DNA from: Burkholderiales bacterium
Lineage (GTDB): Bacteria; Pseudomonadota; Gammaproteobacteria; Burkholderiales; Burkholderiaceae_D
Assembly: GCA_003136595.1 (NCBI GenBank)
Contig: PLEY01000168.1
Coordinates: forward strand, 1 to 37,805
Direction of reading: 5' to 3'
Length of the DNA: 37,805 nt
The translations under genes were made by a program, and so were the position numbers. Position 1 is the first letter of the stretch; the number at the start of each line of letters is the position of its first letter. Under the pieces are notes generated by a model. It worked only from the letters and a program-made list of their open reading frames with translations. It had not been told where the DNA came from and searched no databases. Below, one piece after another: positions 24,523-32,847 of this stretch.

Positions 24523-25830
24523 GTGCGCAATCTGATGAGCACCGTTCAGACCGGCAGTCATGCGAGCGAGTCGCTGCTCTTCTTCGTCCTCGTGCAGCTC
24601 GTTCTGATCATCGTTGCAGCCCGCCTTGCCGGAGGGCTTGCCACGCGCCTTGCGCAGTCCCGCGTCGTCGGCGAGATCATCGTCGGCATCCTGCTTGGGC
24701 CCTCTCTTTTGGGTCGTGCCGCGCCGGACCTGTTCGCGTCGATCTTTCAGTCGAACCGACCGGAGCCGATGATGATCCTCAGTCAGATCGGTCTCATTCT
24801 TCTGATGTTCCAGATCGGAAGCGAGTTTGACTTTACGCATCTGGCCGACAAGCCCAACCGCCGCGCGGTGCTGCGGATTGCCGCCGCCGGTATGCTGCTC
24901 CCCTTCCTGCTTGGTTTCCTGTTTGGATGGACGGCCGCGCCGATCCTCTCGCCCGACGCTCCCGTGCTCGCGCATGCCCTGTTCACGGCCACTGCACTGT
25001 CGATCACGGCATTGCCCATCCTTGGGCGGATCATGATGGAATTTGGCATGACCAAGACGCCGCTTGGCGTGATCACGATCAGCGCTGCGGCCATCAATGA
25101 TGTCGTCGGCTGGCTCCTCCTGACCGTCGTGACTGCCGTGGCCGTCACCGAGTTCTCGGCCGCGACGCTCGCAGCGAGGCTCGCCGGGCTCACAGGCTAT
25201 GTCGTCGTCACATGGTCGATCGTCAGGCCGATTTTGCAGGGGACCATCGAGCGCTCACGAGCTCGGACCCGCACCCTGTCTCCCAATCTGCTCGGACTGA
25301 TGCTGGCGTGCATCTTTGTCTCGGCCATCGCCACCTACGAGATCGGCATATTCGCCATCTTCGGCGGCTTCATGATGGGGATCCTGGTCCACGATCAGCG
25401 CGCCTTTGTCGAAAGCTGGAATGAAAGCGTGGGTCGTTTCGTCACGGTCTTCTTCCTGCCTATTTTCTTCACCTACACGGGGTTGCGTACCGACATCGGG
25501 GGCTTGAATAGCCCGTCGCTGTGGGCCTGGTGCGCCCTGCTCATGGCACTGGCCGTGCTCGGCAAGTTTGGCGGCTGCTATCTCGCCGCGCGCTGGTCCA
25601 AGCGGTCTGTCGCCGAATCCAAGGTGATTGGCATCATGATGAACACGCGCGCCCTGATGGAGCTGATCGTCATCAACGTTGGATTCGACCTGCACGTCAT
25701 TTCCCAGAATGTCTTCACCATGCTGGTCCTGATGGCCGTTTTGAGCACCGTGATCACGACTCCGGCGTTAAGGAGGTGGCTGCCCGGCACGGGGATTGCG
25801 ATACCCCGGTTTCGTCGAACTTCTGACTAG
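24523..25830 (+). CDS. CPA2-family cation/proton antiporter
   Basis: About 435 residues, nearly all hydrophobic, with some 11-12 membrane segments. Family marks are RLAQSRVVGEIIVGILLGPSLLG near the N terminus, GLILLMFQIGSEFD, ALSITALPILGRI, the ion-binding AAAINDVVGWLLL (Asn-Asp pair) and MNTRALMELIVINVG. This is the Kef/NhaS3/GerN type of sodium- or potassium/proton exchanger in the inner membrane. There is no C-terminal TrkA-N domain, so it is not a complete KefB/C. Start: GTG at 24523 has AGG four bases upstream; ATG at 24535 is an alternative without a site. Confidence 0.93.
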   Translation: MRNLMSTVQTGSHASESLLFFVLVQLVLIIVAARLAGGLATRLAQSRVVGEIIVGILLGPSLLGRAAPDLFASIFQSNRPEPMMILSQIGLILLMFQIGSEFDFTHLADKPNRRAVLRIAAAGMLLPFLLGFLFGWTAAPILSPDAPVLAHALFTATALSITALPILGRIMMEFGMTKTPLGVITISAAAINDVVGWLLLTVVTAVAVTEFSAATLAARLAGLTGYVVVTWSIVRPILQGTIERSRARTRTLSPNLLGLMLACIFVSAIATYEIGIFAIFGGFMMGILVHDQRAFVESWNESVGRFVTVFFLPIFFTYTGLRTDIGGLNSPSLWAWCALLMALAVLGKFGGCYLAARWSKRSVAESKVIGIMMNTRALMELIVINVGFDLHVISQNVFTMLVLMAVLSTVITTPALRRWLPGTGIAIPRFRRTSD

Positions 25831-26009
25831 ACGGCCCGGCCTGTTTCGCCGCGCATGCCCCATGGCCCGAGGCGCGCGTCCGGGGTCCCACGGGAGCGGG
25901 GAGGGGTAGCAGGATACTGGCCCTCCGGAAAAAAAAGTTTGGCCTGGTGTGACATCCGGGACGCTGCCGCGAATCATCTTGGTATAGGCACCCTTTCATC
26001 GCCCCGTCC

Positions 26010-26567
26010 ATGCCCGCCGATCCCCGAGAAACCGCGCTCCGCTTTGAGGCTCTGCTCTTCGAGCATCGCCGCATTGTCTTGCACGTCGCGAGGATCTACG
26101 CGGGATCAGGCGATGAACGCCATGATCTTGCCCAGGAGATCTGCAGTCAGCTTTGGCGCGCTTTCCCCACCTATGACGAAACGCGGCGCTTCTCCACTTG
26201 GATGTATCGCATTGCGCTCAATGTCGGAATCACTCATTTCCGTCAGATGCGCGCCCGCTCGGAGCGCTTTCTCGCCTGGGACGATCATCTCGAGGCGGCC
26301 TTGGCCGTTCCGGCCCCAGACACCTTGGGCGACGAGCGGGTGGAGGAGCTTAACCAGTTGATCGCCGAGCTTGATCCGATGAGCCGGGCGCTGGCCCTGC
26401 TCTACCTCGATGAGCGGCCGTATACCGAAATCGCCGAAGTACTGGGGATCAGCGAATCCAACGTTTCCACCAAGATCGCACGCATCAAGCAGCGCCTGCG
26501 TGACCGGGTACAGGCGCGGGCGTCCACCCAACCCAACACGGAGAAAAGCCGCTATGGAACTCGATGA
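26010..26567 (+). CDS. ECF-type RNA polymerase sigma factor
   Basis: 185 residues. Region 2 (about 10-75) shows RFEALLFEHRRIVLHVARIY, DLAQEICSQLWRAF and STWMYRIALNVGITHFR; region 4 (about 115-170) shows LYLDERPYTEIAEVLGISES and the helix NVSTKIARIKQRLRDRV. No region 1.1 or 3, hence extracytoplasmic-function type. The downstream membrane protein overlaps by 14 bases and is the likely partner that controls it. The promoter it recognises cannot be read with confidence. Confidence 0.93.
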   Translation: MPADPRETALRFEALLFEHRRIVLHVARIYAGSGDERHDLAQEICSQLWRAFPTYDETRRFSTWMYRIALNVGITHFRQMRARSERFLAWDDHLEAALAVPAPDTLGDERVEELNQLIAELDPMSRALALLYLDERPYTEIAEVLGISESNVSTKIARIKQRLRDRVQARASTQPNTEKSRYGTR

Positions 26568-27213
26568 ATTAAGGGGCATCCTGCGCTCTCTGGAGCAGGA
26601 CATGGCACGGTACGCCGTGAATCTGCATCGGGAGTCCCGGGAGCGTCGGACCCGCGAGCTGCGATCGCGGCTCTGGCCGCTCGGGGCCGCACAGATCTTG
26701 CAGATCCTCTCGGGTCTTGCCGTCACGGCGATCTCTGCCTTGTTCTGGGTGAGGCATCTCGATGCGCCCGCGCTGGCCTTCAGTGGAATCGTGCTCCATG
26801 TCTATGGCATCGGCATGGTCGCCGGTGCCGCCCGCACGCTCCACCTGCTCGCTTCGATCGATTATTCCCAGCCGGTCGTCGCCATCCAGCGTCAGCTCAC
26901 GCTCCTGAGTCTGTGGCGCTTGCGGCTCGCCTGGGTGTTCGGCGTTGCAAGCTGCCTCGCGTGGATTCCGATGGTTGTGATCGGCTTTGATATGGCTTTC
27001 GGCATCGACCTCTACGAGAGCGCCCCATGGGTCATCGCCAGTTTTCTCGGGAGCGGATTGGCCTGCCTCGGGGTCGTACTGCTGCTCCACCGCTGGTTGG
27101 CCACATCCAGCCGGATGGACCTTGTGCAGCGGATCCGGGACCATCTGGTTGGCAGAAGTGTCAGCCGCGCCCGGGGGATTCTTGACGAGATCTCAGAGTT
27201 CGAGGCCGAGTGA
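26554..27213 (+). CDS. Membrane protein, candidate anti-sigma factor
   Basis: 219 residues: a cytoplasmic N terminus of about 50 residues rich in Arg and Glu (MELDELRGILRSLEQDMARY), then four membrane segments (about 52-70, 78-98, 125-145, 150-175) and a cytoplasmic tail. No RseA-like or zinc-binding anti-sigma domain is visible. The gene overlaps the ECF sigma gene; GGAG lies ten bases before the ATG at 26554. The frame is open further upstream, but that part is a shadow of the sigma gene. Overlap with an ECF gene is the usual sign of an anti-sigma factor; this is inference. Confidence 0.75.
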   Translation: MELDELRGILRSLEQDMARYAVNLHRESRERRTRELRSRLWPLGAAQILQILSGLAVTAISALFWVRHLDAPALAFSGIVLHVYGIGMVAGAARTLHLLASIDYSQPVVAIQRQLTLLSLWRLRLAWVFGVASCLAWIPMVVIGFDMAFGIDLYESAPWVIASFLGSGLACLGVVLLLHRWLATSSRMDLVQRIRDHLVGRSVSRARGILDEISEFEAE

Positions 27214-27307
27214 ACCGCAGCCAAGGAGCCGCTCTGCCGCCGTGGATGGGCCGTGGCCAAAAGCGCGGCGTGCCCCGGTTGGCCCGCCCGGTTGCAAGGG
27301 CGAGTTG

Positions 27308-29629
27308 CTATGAGGTGGCTGTGGAGGCAGTGGGCGTGCGGCCGGAGTCGAGCTCGCGATGCCTCTCCAGTAGAAACTCCTCGAGCGCCCGCACCGGCTC
27401 GATGTCATCGAAGAGAATGCCGCGACGCGCGATGATCGCCGCGCGCATGCGGTCCTGGAACAGGCGGTCGCTGGCAAGGGCGACGGCCAGTTCCACATAC
27501 TCGTCATCGGTCTGGGCGATCAACTCGGGTATCTCCATGATCCGCAAAATACCGCTCGCGAGCCGGCCGCGCAGAAACCGTCCCTCCCGGGTCACAACCG
27601 GCAGGCCACACTCGATGGCCTGGATCGCGGTGTTGTACCCCGAGAAGCCGATGGTGTCGAGCAGCATGTCAGAATGCTCAAGCAAACCGTGGAATTCGTG
27701 ACGGGAAAGCGGATCCATGAATCGGACGTGCGCTTCGAAATCGACCCCCGCGGCGGCGAAAACATCGCCGAGGCGCGTCTTCAAGAGGTCTGCCAGATGC
27801 GCCGGAACCAGGCGGAAAAACAGCAGCTGGCAACCGGGCAGGCGACGCACAATCTCGGCATAGAGCCGGTCGTGGATGGGTTGGTACTTGAAAGCGGTAC
27901 CGGCGCACACGAGTAGCGGACGGGTGCGATCGATGCCGAGCGCGTCCCAGTCGGGCGTTCGGCCAACGGTTCTTACCCCCTGATAGGAATTACCCAGGCG
28001 GGGCAGACAGACGAGTTGCTCGGAATACTCCTCGTTGGCATCGGCCGGCTCGAAATCGGCACCGGACAGGTAGTAATCGATGGTGGGCAGGCCCGAGGTG
28101 TCAGGATGCCCCCATGTCGAGATCTGGATCGGTGCTAGTCGCATGCTGGCGAGCTGCTGCGTGGTGGAGTTCAGGCCGATCGCCGGATGGAACACCACGT
28201 CGGGCCTGAGGTCGCGCAGAAGTTGGACCCACTCCACCAGTTTCTTGGGTCCGGCAACGAACCGGTCGGCCAGCGCGCGTGCCTGCTGGAATTCACTGTC
28301 TTCGACATATTCCAGGGACAGGACGATTACTTCGAAGCGGCTGCGGTCGAGGTGCAGGAGCCAGCCCTTGGTCAGGGCGAACCAGACGGAATGGACCCGG
28401 ATCTCTCCCGAAACCAGGGCGATGCGTAGGCGGGGATTCGGCGTCTCGTGGGGTGCCGGAGCAAAGGTCTGCCGACTGAGCCAGCGGTCCATGGAACGTG
28501 CGCAGATCGAACCATAGCGTTCCATGATCGCCCGGTTGCTGGTTTCTTCGTAGGTCAGATAGAAGGGGGAACCGACTCCCACGAACTGCTCACCATCGCA
28601 CGGCGTCCCTTCCCACCAGGATTCGAACTCGCGCAAGGACTTCTCGAGCTCCAGGCGCGCAGCCAGCGTGCTCGAGCCATCGTCATGATAGGCGGGCGCG
28701 TGGAGCATGATTTTGGCCCAGCGCGTCCGGGCATCATCAGGGTCGAGCGCGAGAGCTTCGTCATAGCAAGCCCGCGCCTCCGCGTTGCGGTTCATCGCAC
28801 TGAATACATAGCCCAGATAGAAATGATACTCAGCAACCTCGGGGGCGAGCGCGACCGCGCTCTCGAATGCCGCGCGGGCCTGCCCGTAGTCGATATGACC
28901 GAAGTAGGCATTTCCGAGAGCGAGATAGGCGCGCGCTGCGGCCAGTGCGGCTTGACCCGACGCGTCGGGCTCAGCTGAGTTCAGCCGATCCCGGATCATG
29001 ACTGCGAGGCTAGCGCAGGCGCTCTTTAGCCCTGGCCTGAGCTCCAACGCGTGCTCGCAGCTCGTGATCGCCCGGTCCAGGTCCCGGTTGTGCCGGTACA
29101 GATTGCTGCGGTAGTAATGAAGCTCGGCCGACTGCGGACAGATGGCTAGACCCTTCTCGCAGCACTGCGTGGCCTCCTCGGTCAGTCCCTCCAGGAAGAG
29201 CACCACAACGAGCTCACGGTAGGCTTGCTCAAAGCCCGGCCGAAGTGCGATGGCCCGTTCGAGATGCGGACGTGCGGCGCTCGGGGAACCGGCAGCCTGC
29301 AGCATCTTGCCGAGCAGGAACCGGGCGTCGGGATCAGCCGGATCGATCGCCACCGCGCGCTCGAGGAACGGGAGAGCCTCGGCGACCTGTCCCTTCTCGC
29401 TAAGGACGAAGCCGAGATTGATGAGGGCATCGCGGTGCTGCACGTCGATTGCGAGCACCTTGCGGTAGTGGACGGCTGCCTCCTCAAGGAGGCCCTCCTT
29501 CAGAAACCGGTCGCCCTCCTTCTTCAGGTCATCGGCGTTCTCCAACGGTATCGGGGCGGCGCGGTCTGGTTGGCGCGGCCCGTCCGACTGCGGCCCCGCC
29601 GCTGATTTCCTTCTGATCCAATTGAACAT
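27308..29629 (-). CDS. TPR protein with O-GlcNAc-transferase-like (GT41) domain, copy 1
   Basis: 773 residues. N-terminal TPR repeats (about 37-340; for instance HRDALINLGFVLSEKGQVAE and YHFYLGYVFSAMNRNAEA), a linker, then a GT41/SPINDLY-like transferase (about 395-760) with RIALVSGEIRVHSVWF, LAPIQISTWGHPDTSGLP, CAGTAFKYQPIHDRLYAEI and SGYNTAIQAIECGLPVVTRE. Such enzymes move a sugar, usually N-acetylglucosamine, from UDP to Ser/Thr of proteins; in bacteria the targets may be flagellin, pilin or others. No signal peptide: cytoplasmic. The start at 29629 (MFNWIRRK) matches the paralogue's MFDWLKKRK; an upstream in-frame start adds 30 unlikely residues. No ribosome-binding site is obvious. Confidence 0.88.
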   Translation of the reverse strand: MFNWIRRKSAAGPQSDGPRQPDRAAPIPLENADDLKKEGDRFLKEGLLEEAAVHYRKVLAIDVQHRDALINLGFVLSEKGQVAEALPFLERAVAIDPADPDARFLLGKMLQAAGSPSAARPHLERAIALRPGFEQAYRELVVVLFLEGLTEEATQCCEKGLAICPQSAELHYYRSNLYRHNRDLDRAITSCEHALELRPGLKSACASLAVMIRDRLNSAEPDASGQAALAAARAYLALGNAYFGHIDYGQARAAFESAVALAPEVAEYHFYLGYVFSAMNRNAEARACYDEALALDPDDARTRWAKIMLHAPAYHDDGSSTLAARLELEKSLREFESWWEGTPCDGEQFVGVGSPFYLTYEETSNRAIMERYGSICARSMDRWLSRQTFAPAPHETPNPRLRIALVSGEIRVHSVWFALTKGWLLHLDRSRFEVIVLSLEYVEDSEFQQARALADRFVAGPKKLVEWVQLLRDLRPDVVFHPAIGLNSTTQQLASMRLAPIQISTWGHPDTSGLPTIDYYLSGADFEPADANEEYSEQLVCLPRLGNSYQGVRTVGRTPDWDALGIDRTRPLLVCAGTAFKYQPIHDRLYAEIVRRLPGCQLLFFRLVPAHLADLLKTRLGDVFAAAGVDFEAHVRFMDPLSRHEFHGLLEHSDMLLDTIGFSGYNTAIQAIECGLPVVTREGRFLRGRLASGILRIMEIPELIAQTDDEYVELAVALASDRLFQDRMRAAIIARRGILFDDIEPVRALEEFLLERHRELDSGRTPTASTATS

Positions 29630-29836
29630 GATGAGTTTGGGACGGGCTAGGGACTGTCCTGAGGCGCGCCGCGATCCGAAAGCATCACGACCTTGAATCG
29701 GAGCCGCAGGCCGGCCCATCTCGGCGCGAGATGGGGCGTACGGCCCCGATCCGTGCGATGGTACGGTCGGGCCATTGTGCCGGTGCGAGCCCCGCGTTGC
29801 GGGAGCCAGCGAATCTTGGGACCGCAGGGGACCTGT

Positions 29837-30193
29837 TCATTCTACGGCGCTTCGGTACCCCAACCATGCAAGTCCTGTGAGGATCAGATATGGCGTGCAG
29901 GAAGCGATCGTCAGCTGCACCTGCCCCATCGCAAGGGAGCGTGTGAAGATCGTTGCAAGTTCAAGCCGGTGCTCGAAAATCATGGCTGCCGTCGCGAGGC
30001 CCGCCGCTCCGATCAATGCGGCGTGAAGCAGGCGCCAGAATCCAGGCTGGCTCGGCGCGGGAAGGCTTGCCATGATGCGCTGGCCGAACATCTCATCAGG
30101 CGGGCCGGCCCGCCCCAGGGCGGCCCGCTTCAGGAGCGCGTCTAGCGCGTTCTCGGAAAGTTCTGCTTGGGAATTCTTGTCGTCAGATTCCAC
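29837..30193 (-). CDS. Small membrane protein behind an ECF sigma gene, candidate anti-sigma factor
   Basis: 118 residues: a soluble N-terminal half (ENALDALLKRAALGRAGPPD) and two membrane segments (AALIGAAGLATAAMIF and IASCTPYLILTGLAWLG). I know no family for it. The GTG at 30193 is chosen because GGAGAA lies seven bases upstream and the sigma-factor stop is three bases away; an in-frame start at 30223 would overlap the sigma gene. Its place and layout fit a membrane anti-sigma factor (inference). Confidence 0.7.
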   Translation of the reverse strand: MESDDKNSQAELSENALDALLKRAALGRAGPPDEMFGQRIMASLPAPSQPGFWRLLHAALIGAAGLATAAMIFEHRLELATIFTRSLAMGQVQLTIASCTPYLILTGLAWLGYRSAVE

Positions 30194-30195
30194 GT

Positions 30196-30774
30196 TCAGT
30201 TCTCCAGATTCTGAGGCGCCCACGCAGTCAACATCAATCGTAGTTTAGCGCGCCCTCGCAAGACATTGGATTTTAGGGTGCCAAGAGGACAGCCCACAAG
30301 AGCGGCCGCCTCAGCGTGACTCATCTCTGCGTAGTGACACAGGAGAATCGCGTGCTGCTCTGCGGCAGGGAGCCTCTCAAGGGCTCGCTGGAGATCGAGG
30401 ACGAGATCGTTTCGCGTCTCAACGAGCTCCGCGAGGCTCTCGAGCCCACCGTCCGTGTCGCTGCGCATGGCCCGCTCCCTGGCCGTGCGGCGCCGGTCCT
30501 GGAAAAATTCGTTGCACGCTATGCGATAGAGCCACGTTCGCAACTGGGCCTGGCCCAGGAACTGGTCGAGCGTCAGGTAGGCCTTTAGCAGGGTGGCCTG
30601 TGCCAGATCGTCGGCATACGCAGCATCACCCGCCGCAAGCTGGCGCAGCAGCGCCCGGATAGGGCCCTGGTGGCGCCCCACGAGGGCGGCGAAGGCCTTG
30701 CGGTCGTCGCTGGCCACGACCCTGGCGACCAGCACGAGGTCGTCCTCGGCCAGAGGGCTGGCAGCCTGTCTCAT
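30196..30774 (-). CDS. ECF-type RNA polymerase sigma factor (second)
   Basis: 192 residues, RpoE-like. Region 2: AFAALVGRHQGPIRALLRQL, YADDLAQATLLKAYL and LRTWLYRIACNEFFQDRR. Region 4: RLPAAEQHAILLCHYAEMSH, then AAALVGCPLGTLKSNVLRGR as the DNA-binding helices. It lies in the middle of a three-gene minus-strand set: the DUF6249-like gene 37 bases before and the small membrane protein two bases after. The promoter recognised is unknown. Confidence 0.94.
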   Translation of the reverse strand: MRQAASPLAEDDLVLVARVVASDDRKAFAALVGRHQGPIRALLRQLAAGDAAYADDLAQATLLKAYLTLDQFLGQAQLRTWLYRIACNEFFQDRRRTARERAMRSDTDGGLESLAELVETRNDLVLDLQRALERLPAAEQHAILLCHYAEMSHAEAAALVGCPLGTLKSNVLRGRAKLRLMLTAWAPQNLEN

Positions 30775-30811
30775 GAGAGCGCTGCGAGCACGAACCCTGC
30801 AATCCAGAGGC

Positions 30812-31213
30812 TCACACTCGCGCGCGGCTCTCTATCCTCCAGATGACCAGAAAGGCGACCCCGAGGAACGTCGGAATCAGCCCAAAACCCCAGATCGCTT
30901 CCTCTGGGGACACCATGTAGAGAGCAATCGTCAGGGCGAGCCCGATGCTAAGGAGGATCAGGCCCGTGCGCAAGGAGCCAGGTACGCGGCTACCCCGCCC
31001 GGTACTGTTTGGGGACTCGTCGGAACGGTTGCCCTTGAGCAGTTCCGCAGGGATGCTCTGGCCGCTTCGGGCGAGCTCCCGGATCGTGTCATGGCGCAGT
31101 TGTTCGCCGTGCCACCACTGCACCACACCCGCAATGATGGCGACGATGGGTATCAGCATGCCCACGATCGGGATGAGAGCCCCGAGCGTCGACGCGTCCC
31201 AAGTGAAATGCAT
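30812..31213 (-). CDS. Small membrane protein (DUF6249-like)
   Basis: 133 residues with a hydrophobic segment near the N terminus (ALIPIVGMLIPIVAIIAGVVQWWH), a charged middle (GEQLRHDTIRELARSGQSIP) and two further segments (LILLSIGLALTIALYMVS, AIWGFGLIPTFLGVAFLVIW). The REL-ARSGQSIP pattern after the first segment resembles proteins annotated as DUF6249, found beside ECF sigma genes; function unknown. The ATG at 31213 has GGGAGAG just upstream; ten in-frame residues further upstream are unlikely. First gene of the sigma operon. Confidence 0.8.
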   Translation of the reverse strand: MHFTWDASTLGALIPIVGMLIPIVAIIAGVVQWWHGEQLRHDTIRELARSGQSIPAELLKGNRSDESPNSTGRGSRVPGSLRTGLILLSIGLALTIALYMVSPEEAIWGFGLIPTFLGVAFLVIWRIESRARV

Positions 31214-31621
31214 TGATCTCTCCCAAGAGTGGACCCAGTTCATCCGGGTTGGTGAATCCGGATGCGCTACTGGGTCTTAGATGCAAAAAGGGTGCCGAAT
31301 GGATGCAAAGGAAGAAATGAAATTTTCCCGGATGAGCGGCTCGCCCGGAAGACACTCGTGCCCGCCCCAGGTAGTCGCTTCTTGCTGACCTTCACGGGCG
31401 AGTCAATGCCGCTTTGTTGAGATGGGACAAGGGGTGGAATTTTCATCGGTGCATGCTGAGCCTCCTTTCGCAGGGCAGCCGTTGAGAACCATACCGCCGT
31501 GCGGCGTGCGGCGTGGATGTGGGGCAGGGTCCACGAGGCAATGCGTGCCGGGTTTGCACTCCGTCGAGCAGGACACAGCGCAGTCCCGGTCTGTCCGCGA
31601 TAGACCCGAACAGGAGAACGT
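31214..31621. other. Divergent regulatory region between the sigma operon and two exported-protein genes
   Basis: 408 bases without a gene. Two similar AT-rich elements face opposite ways: GGAAAATTTCAT on the minus strand (31328-31317), about 100 bases before the sigma operon, and GGAATTTTCAT on the plus strand (31436-31446), about 175 bases before the Spy-like gene. They could be -35-like parts of promoters used by the same ECF factor, but no matching -10 was convincing. Confidence 0.4.
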
Positions 31622-32215
31622 ATGAACAAAACGAAACCCATCGGCACGCTCGCGCAGATCGCGGGCCTCGTCATTCTGCTGCACGGATTTCCCGTGTACG
31701 CGGCCGAGCCGGCGCCAGGGTCTCCCGACAGACCAGCCGGCCACACGCGGGCGCCCGGCTGGATCGAGCACACGCAGCATACGCTAGACGAGCTCAAGCT
31801 CAAGCTGAACCTCGCGCCCGGCCAGGTCAGCGCCTGGGAAGTCTGGTCCAGCGGAGTCTTGAAGGATGCTCGCGAGCAGCTGGAACCAGGCCACGGTTCG
31901 GCGGATGCCAAGACGGGCATGGAAAAGCACCAGGACGCGAGCACCCCGGAGCAGATGTCCCGTGGCATCGAGCGCCTGCGCGAGGAGATCGCCTGGAAAC
32001 AAGGACACCTTGTCAAGCTCGAGGCGGCCCAGGCTCGTACCCAGGCGTTCTACGACAAACTGGAAACCAACCAGAAGACGATCTTCGATCTTTTCTGGCA
32101 CGAGGTCTACCACCGAATGTCCGGTCACGACGGCGGCTGGGATTCCCAGGACGCAGCGAGACTTGGGCCGGGAAATCGACCGGGGCGGCCCGATGGGTAT
32201 CCTGGTCCGGATTGA
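31622..32215 (+). CDS. Spy/CpxP-like periplasmic LTXXQ-type protein
   Basis: 197 residues with a signal peptide (IAGLVILLHGFPVYA-AEP). The mature part is helical: LKLKLNLAPGQVSAWEVW, then RLREEIAWKQGHLVKLEAAQ and QAFYDKLETNQKTIFDLFW. This pattern is that of the Spy/CpxP family of periplasmic chaperone or envelope-stress sensor proteins. The last 30 residues are Gly/Pro-rich and unlike the family. AGGAGAAC precedes the ATG. It is divergent from an ECF sigma operon and 28 bases before a second exported protein, so an envelope-stress role is likely (inference). Confidence 0.8.
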   Translation: MNKTKPIGTLAQIAGLVILLHGFPVYAAEPAPGSPDRPAGHTRAPGWIEHTQHTLDELKLKLNLAPGQVSAWEVWSSGVLKDAREQLEPGHGSADAKTGMEKHQDASTPEQMSRGIERLREEIAWKQGHLVKLEAAQARTQAFYDKLETNQKTIFDLFWHEVYHRMSGHDGGWDSQDAARLGPGNRPGRPDGYPGPD

Positions 32216-32243
32216 GGGCTAGGGAAACTTTGAGGCTCACATC

Positions 32244-32714
32244 ATGAAAAAGCATCTGTTGAAGGTCTGCATCGTGTGCGCCGCATGCTGTGGTATCCCG
32301 TTTCTTCCGCCGGCCGCAGCGCAGGGACACGGTGGTGGTGGCCACGGTGGCGGTGGTCACGGCGGCGGTCACGGTGGATCAGGAGGTCGCGGCGGTGGCG
32401 GCTGGCACGGGGGTGGAGGCCGGGGCTGGGGGGGCGACGGTCTCGGCTGGTGGGGGCTTGGCCTGGGTCTCGGACTGGGCTGGGAAGCCGCCGCCCCCGC
32501 ATATCCCTACTATTATCCCTATCCGGCCTACGACTATCCGCAAGCGGGCTATGCGCCCCCTGTGAACGCGCCGATCACGGTCGACCCGGGCGGGCCTGAC
32601 ACGTCCCAGAGCTGGTACTACTGCGAGTCGGCACGAGATTACTACCCGCGCGTGACCCAGTGTCAGGAGGGCTGGCGGACCGTGCCCGTGGTGCCGCCGG
32701 GGGTGGCGCGTTAG
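32244..32714 (+). CDS. Exported Gly/His-rich protein of unknown function
   Basis: 156 residues. A signal peptide (MKKHLLKVCIVCAACCGIPF...AAA) is followed by a Gly/His run of repeated GGGH units (about 27-50), a Gly/Trp stretch, a Tyr/Pro stretch and a conserved-looking C-terminal part YYCESARDYYPRVTQCQEGW with two cysteines, which I have seen at the end of many small exported proteobacterial proteins. The His-rich run might bind metal. A ribosome-binding site is not evident. In one unit with the Spy-like gene. Confidence 0.8.
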   Translation: MKKHLLKVCIVCAACCGIPFLPPAAAQGHGGGGHGGGGHGGGHGGSGGRGGGGWHGGGGRGWGGDGLGWWGLGLGLGLGWEAAAPAYPYYYPYPAYDYPQAGYAPPVNAPITVDPGGPDTSQSWYYCESARDYYPRVTQCQEGWRTVPVVPPGVAR

Positions 32715-32776
32715 GGAAGGGTTCGAGCCAGGGCGCGACAGACTTTTCCGGCTGGACTGCGGGACCGTCATTTGCG

Positions 32777-32802
32777 CGCGAGCTTCCTCTGGGTGGCTCG
32801 CG
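32777..32802. terminator. Possible two-way hairpin between convergent genes
   Basis: CGCGAGC and GCTCGCG form a seven-base stem with a 12-base loop in the 133 bases between the Gly/His-rich gene and the convergent TPR-transferase gene. No T-run on either side, so the call is weak. Confidence 0.3.
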
Positions 32803-32847
32803 GCCCGGCTTGTGGAAACCAGGCTGCCGGTCGCCTTCTGATCACGC

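Noticed and set aside
23937-24542. Minus-strand open frame of 201 codons in the gap before the antiporter
   Set aside because: No homology I recognise, Arg/Pro/Ala-rich, no ribosome-binding site, and it would overlap the ilvE promoter.
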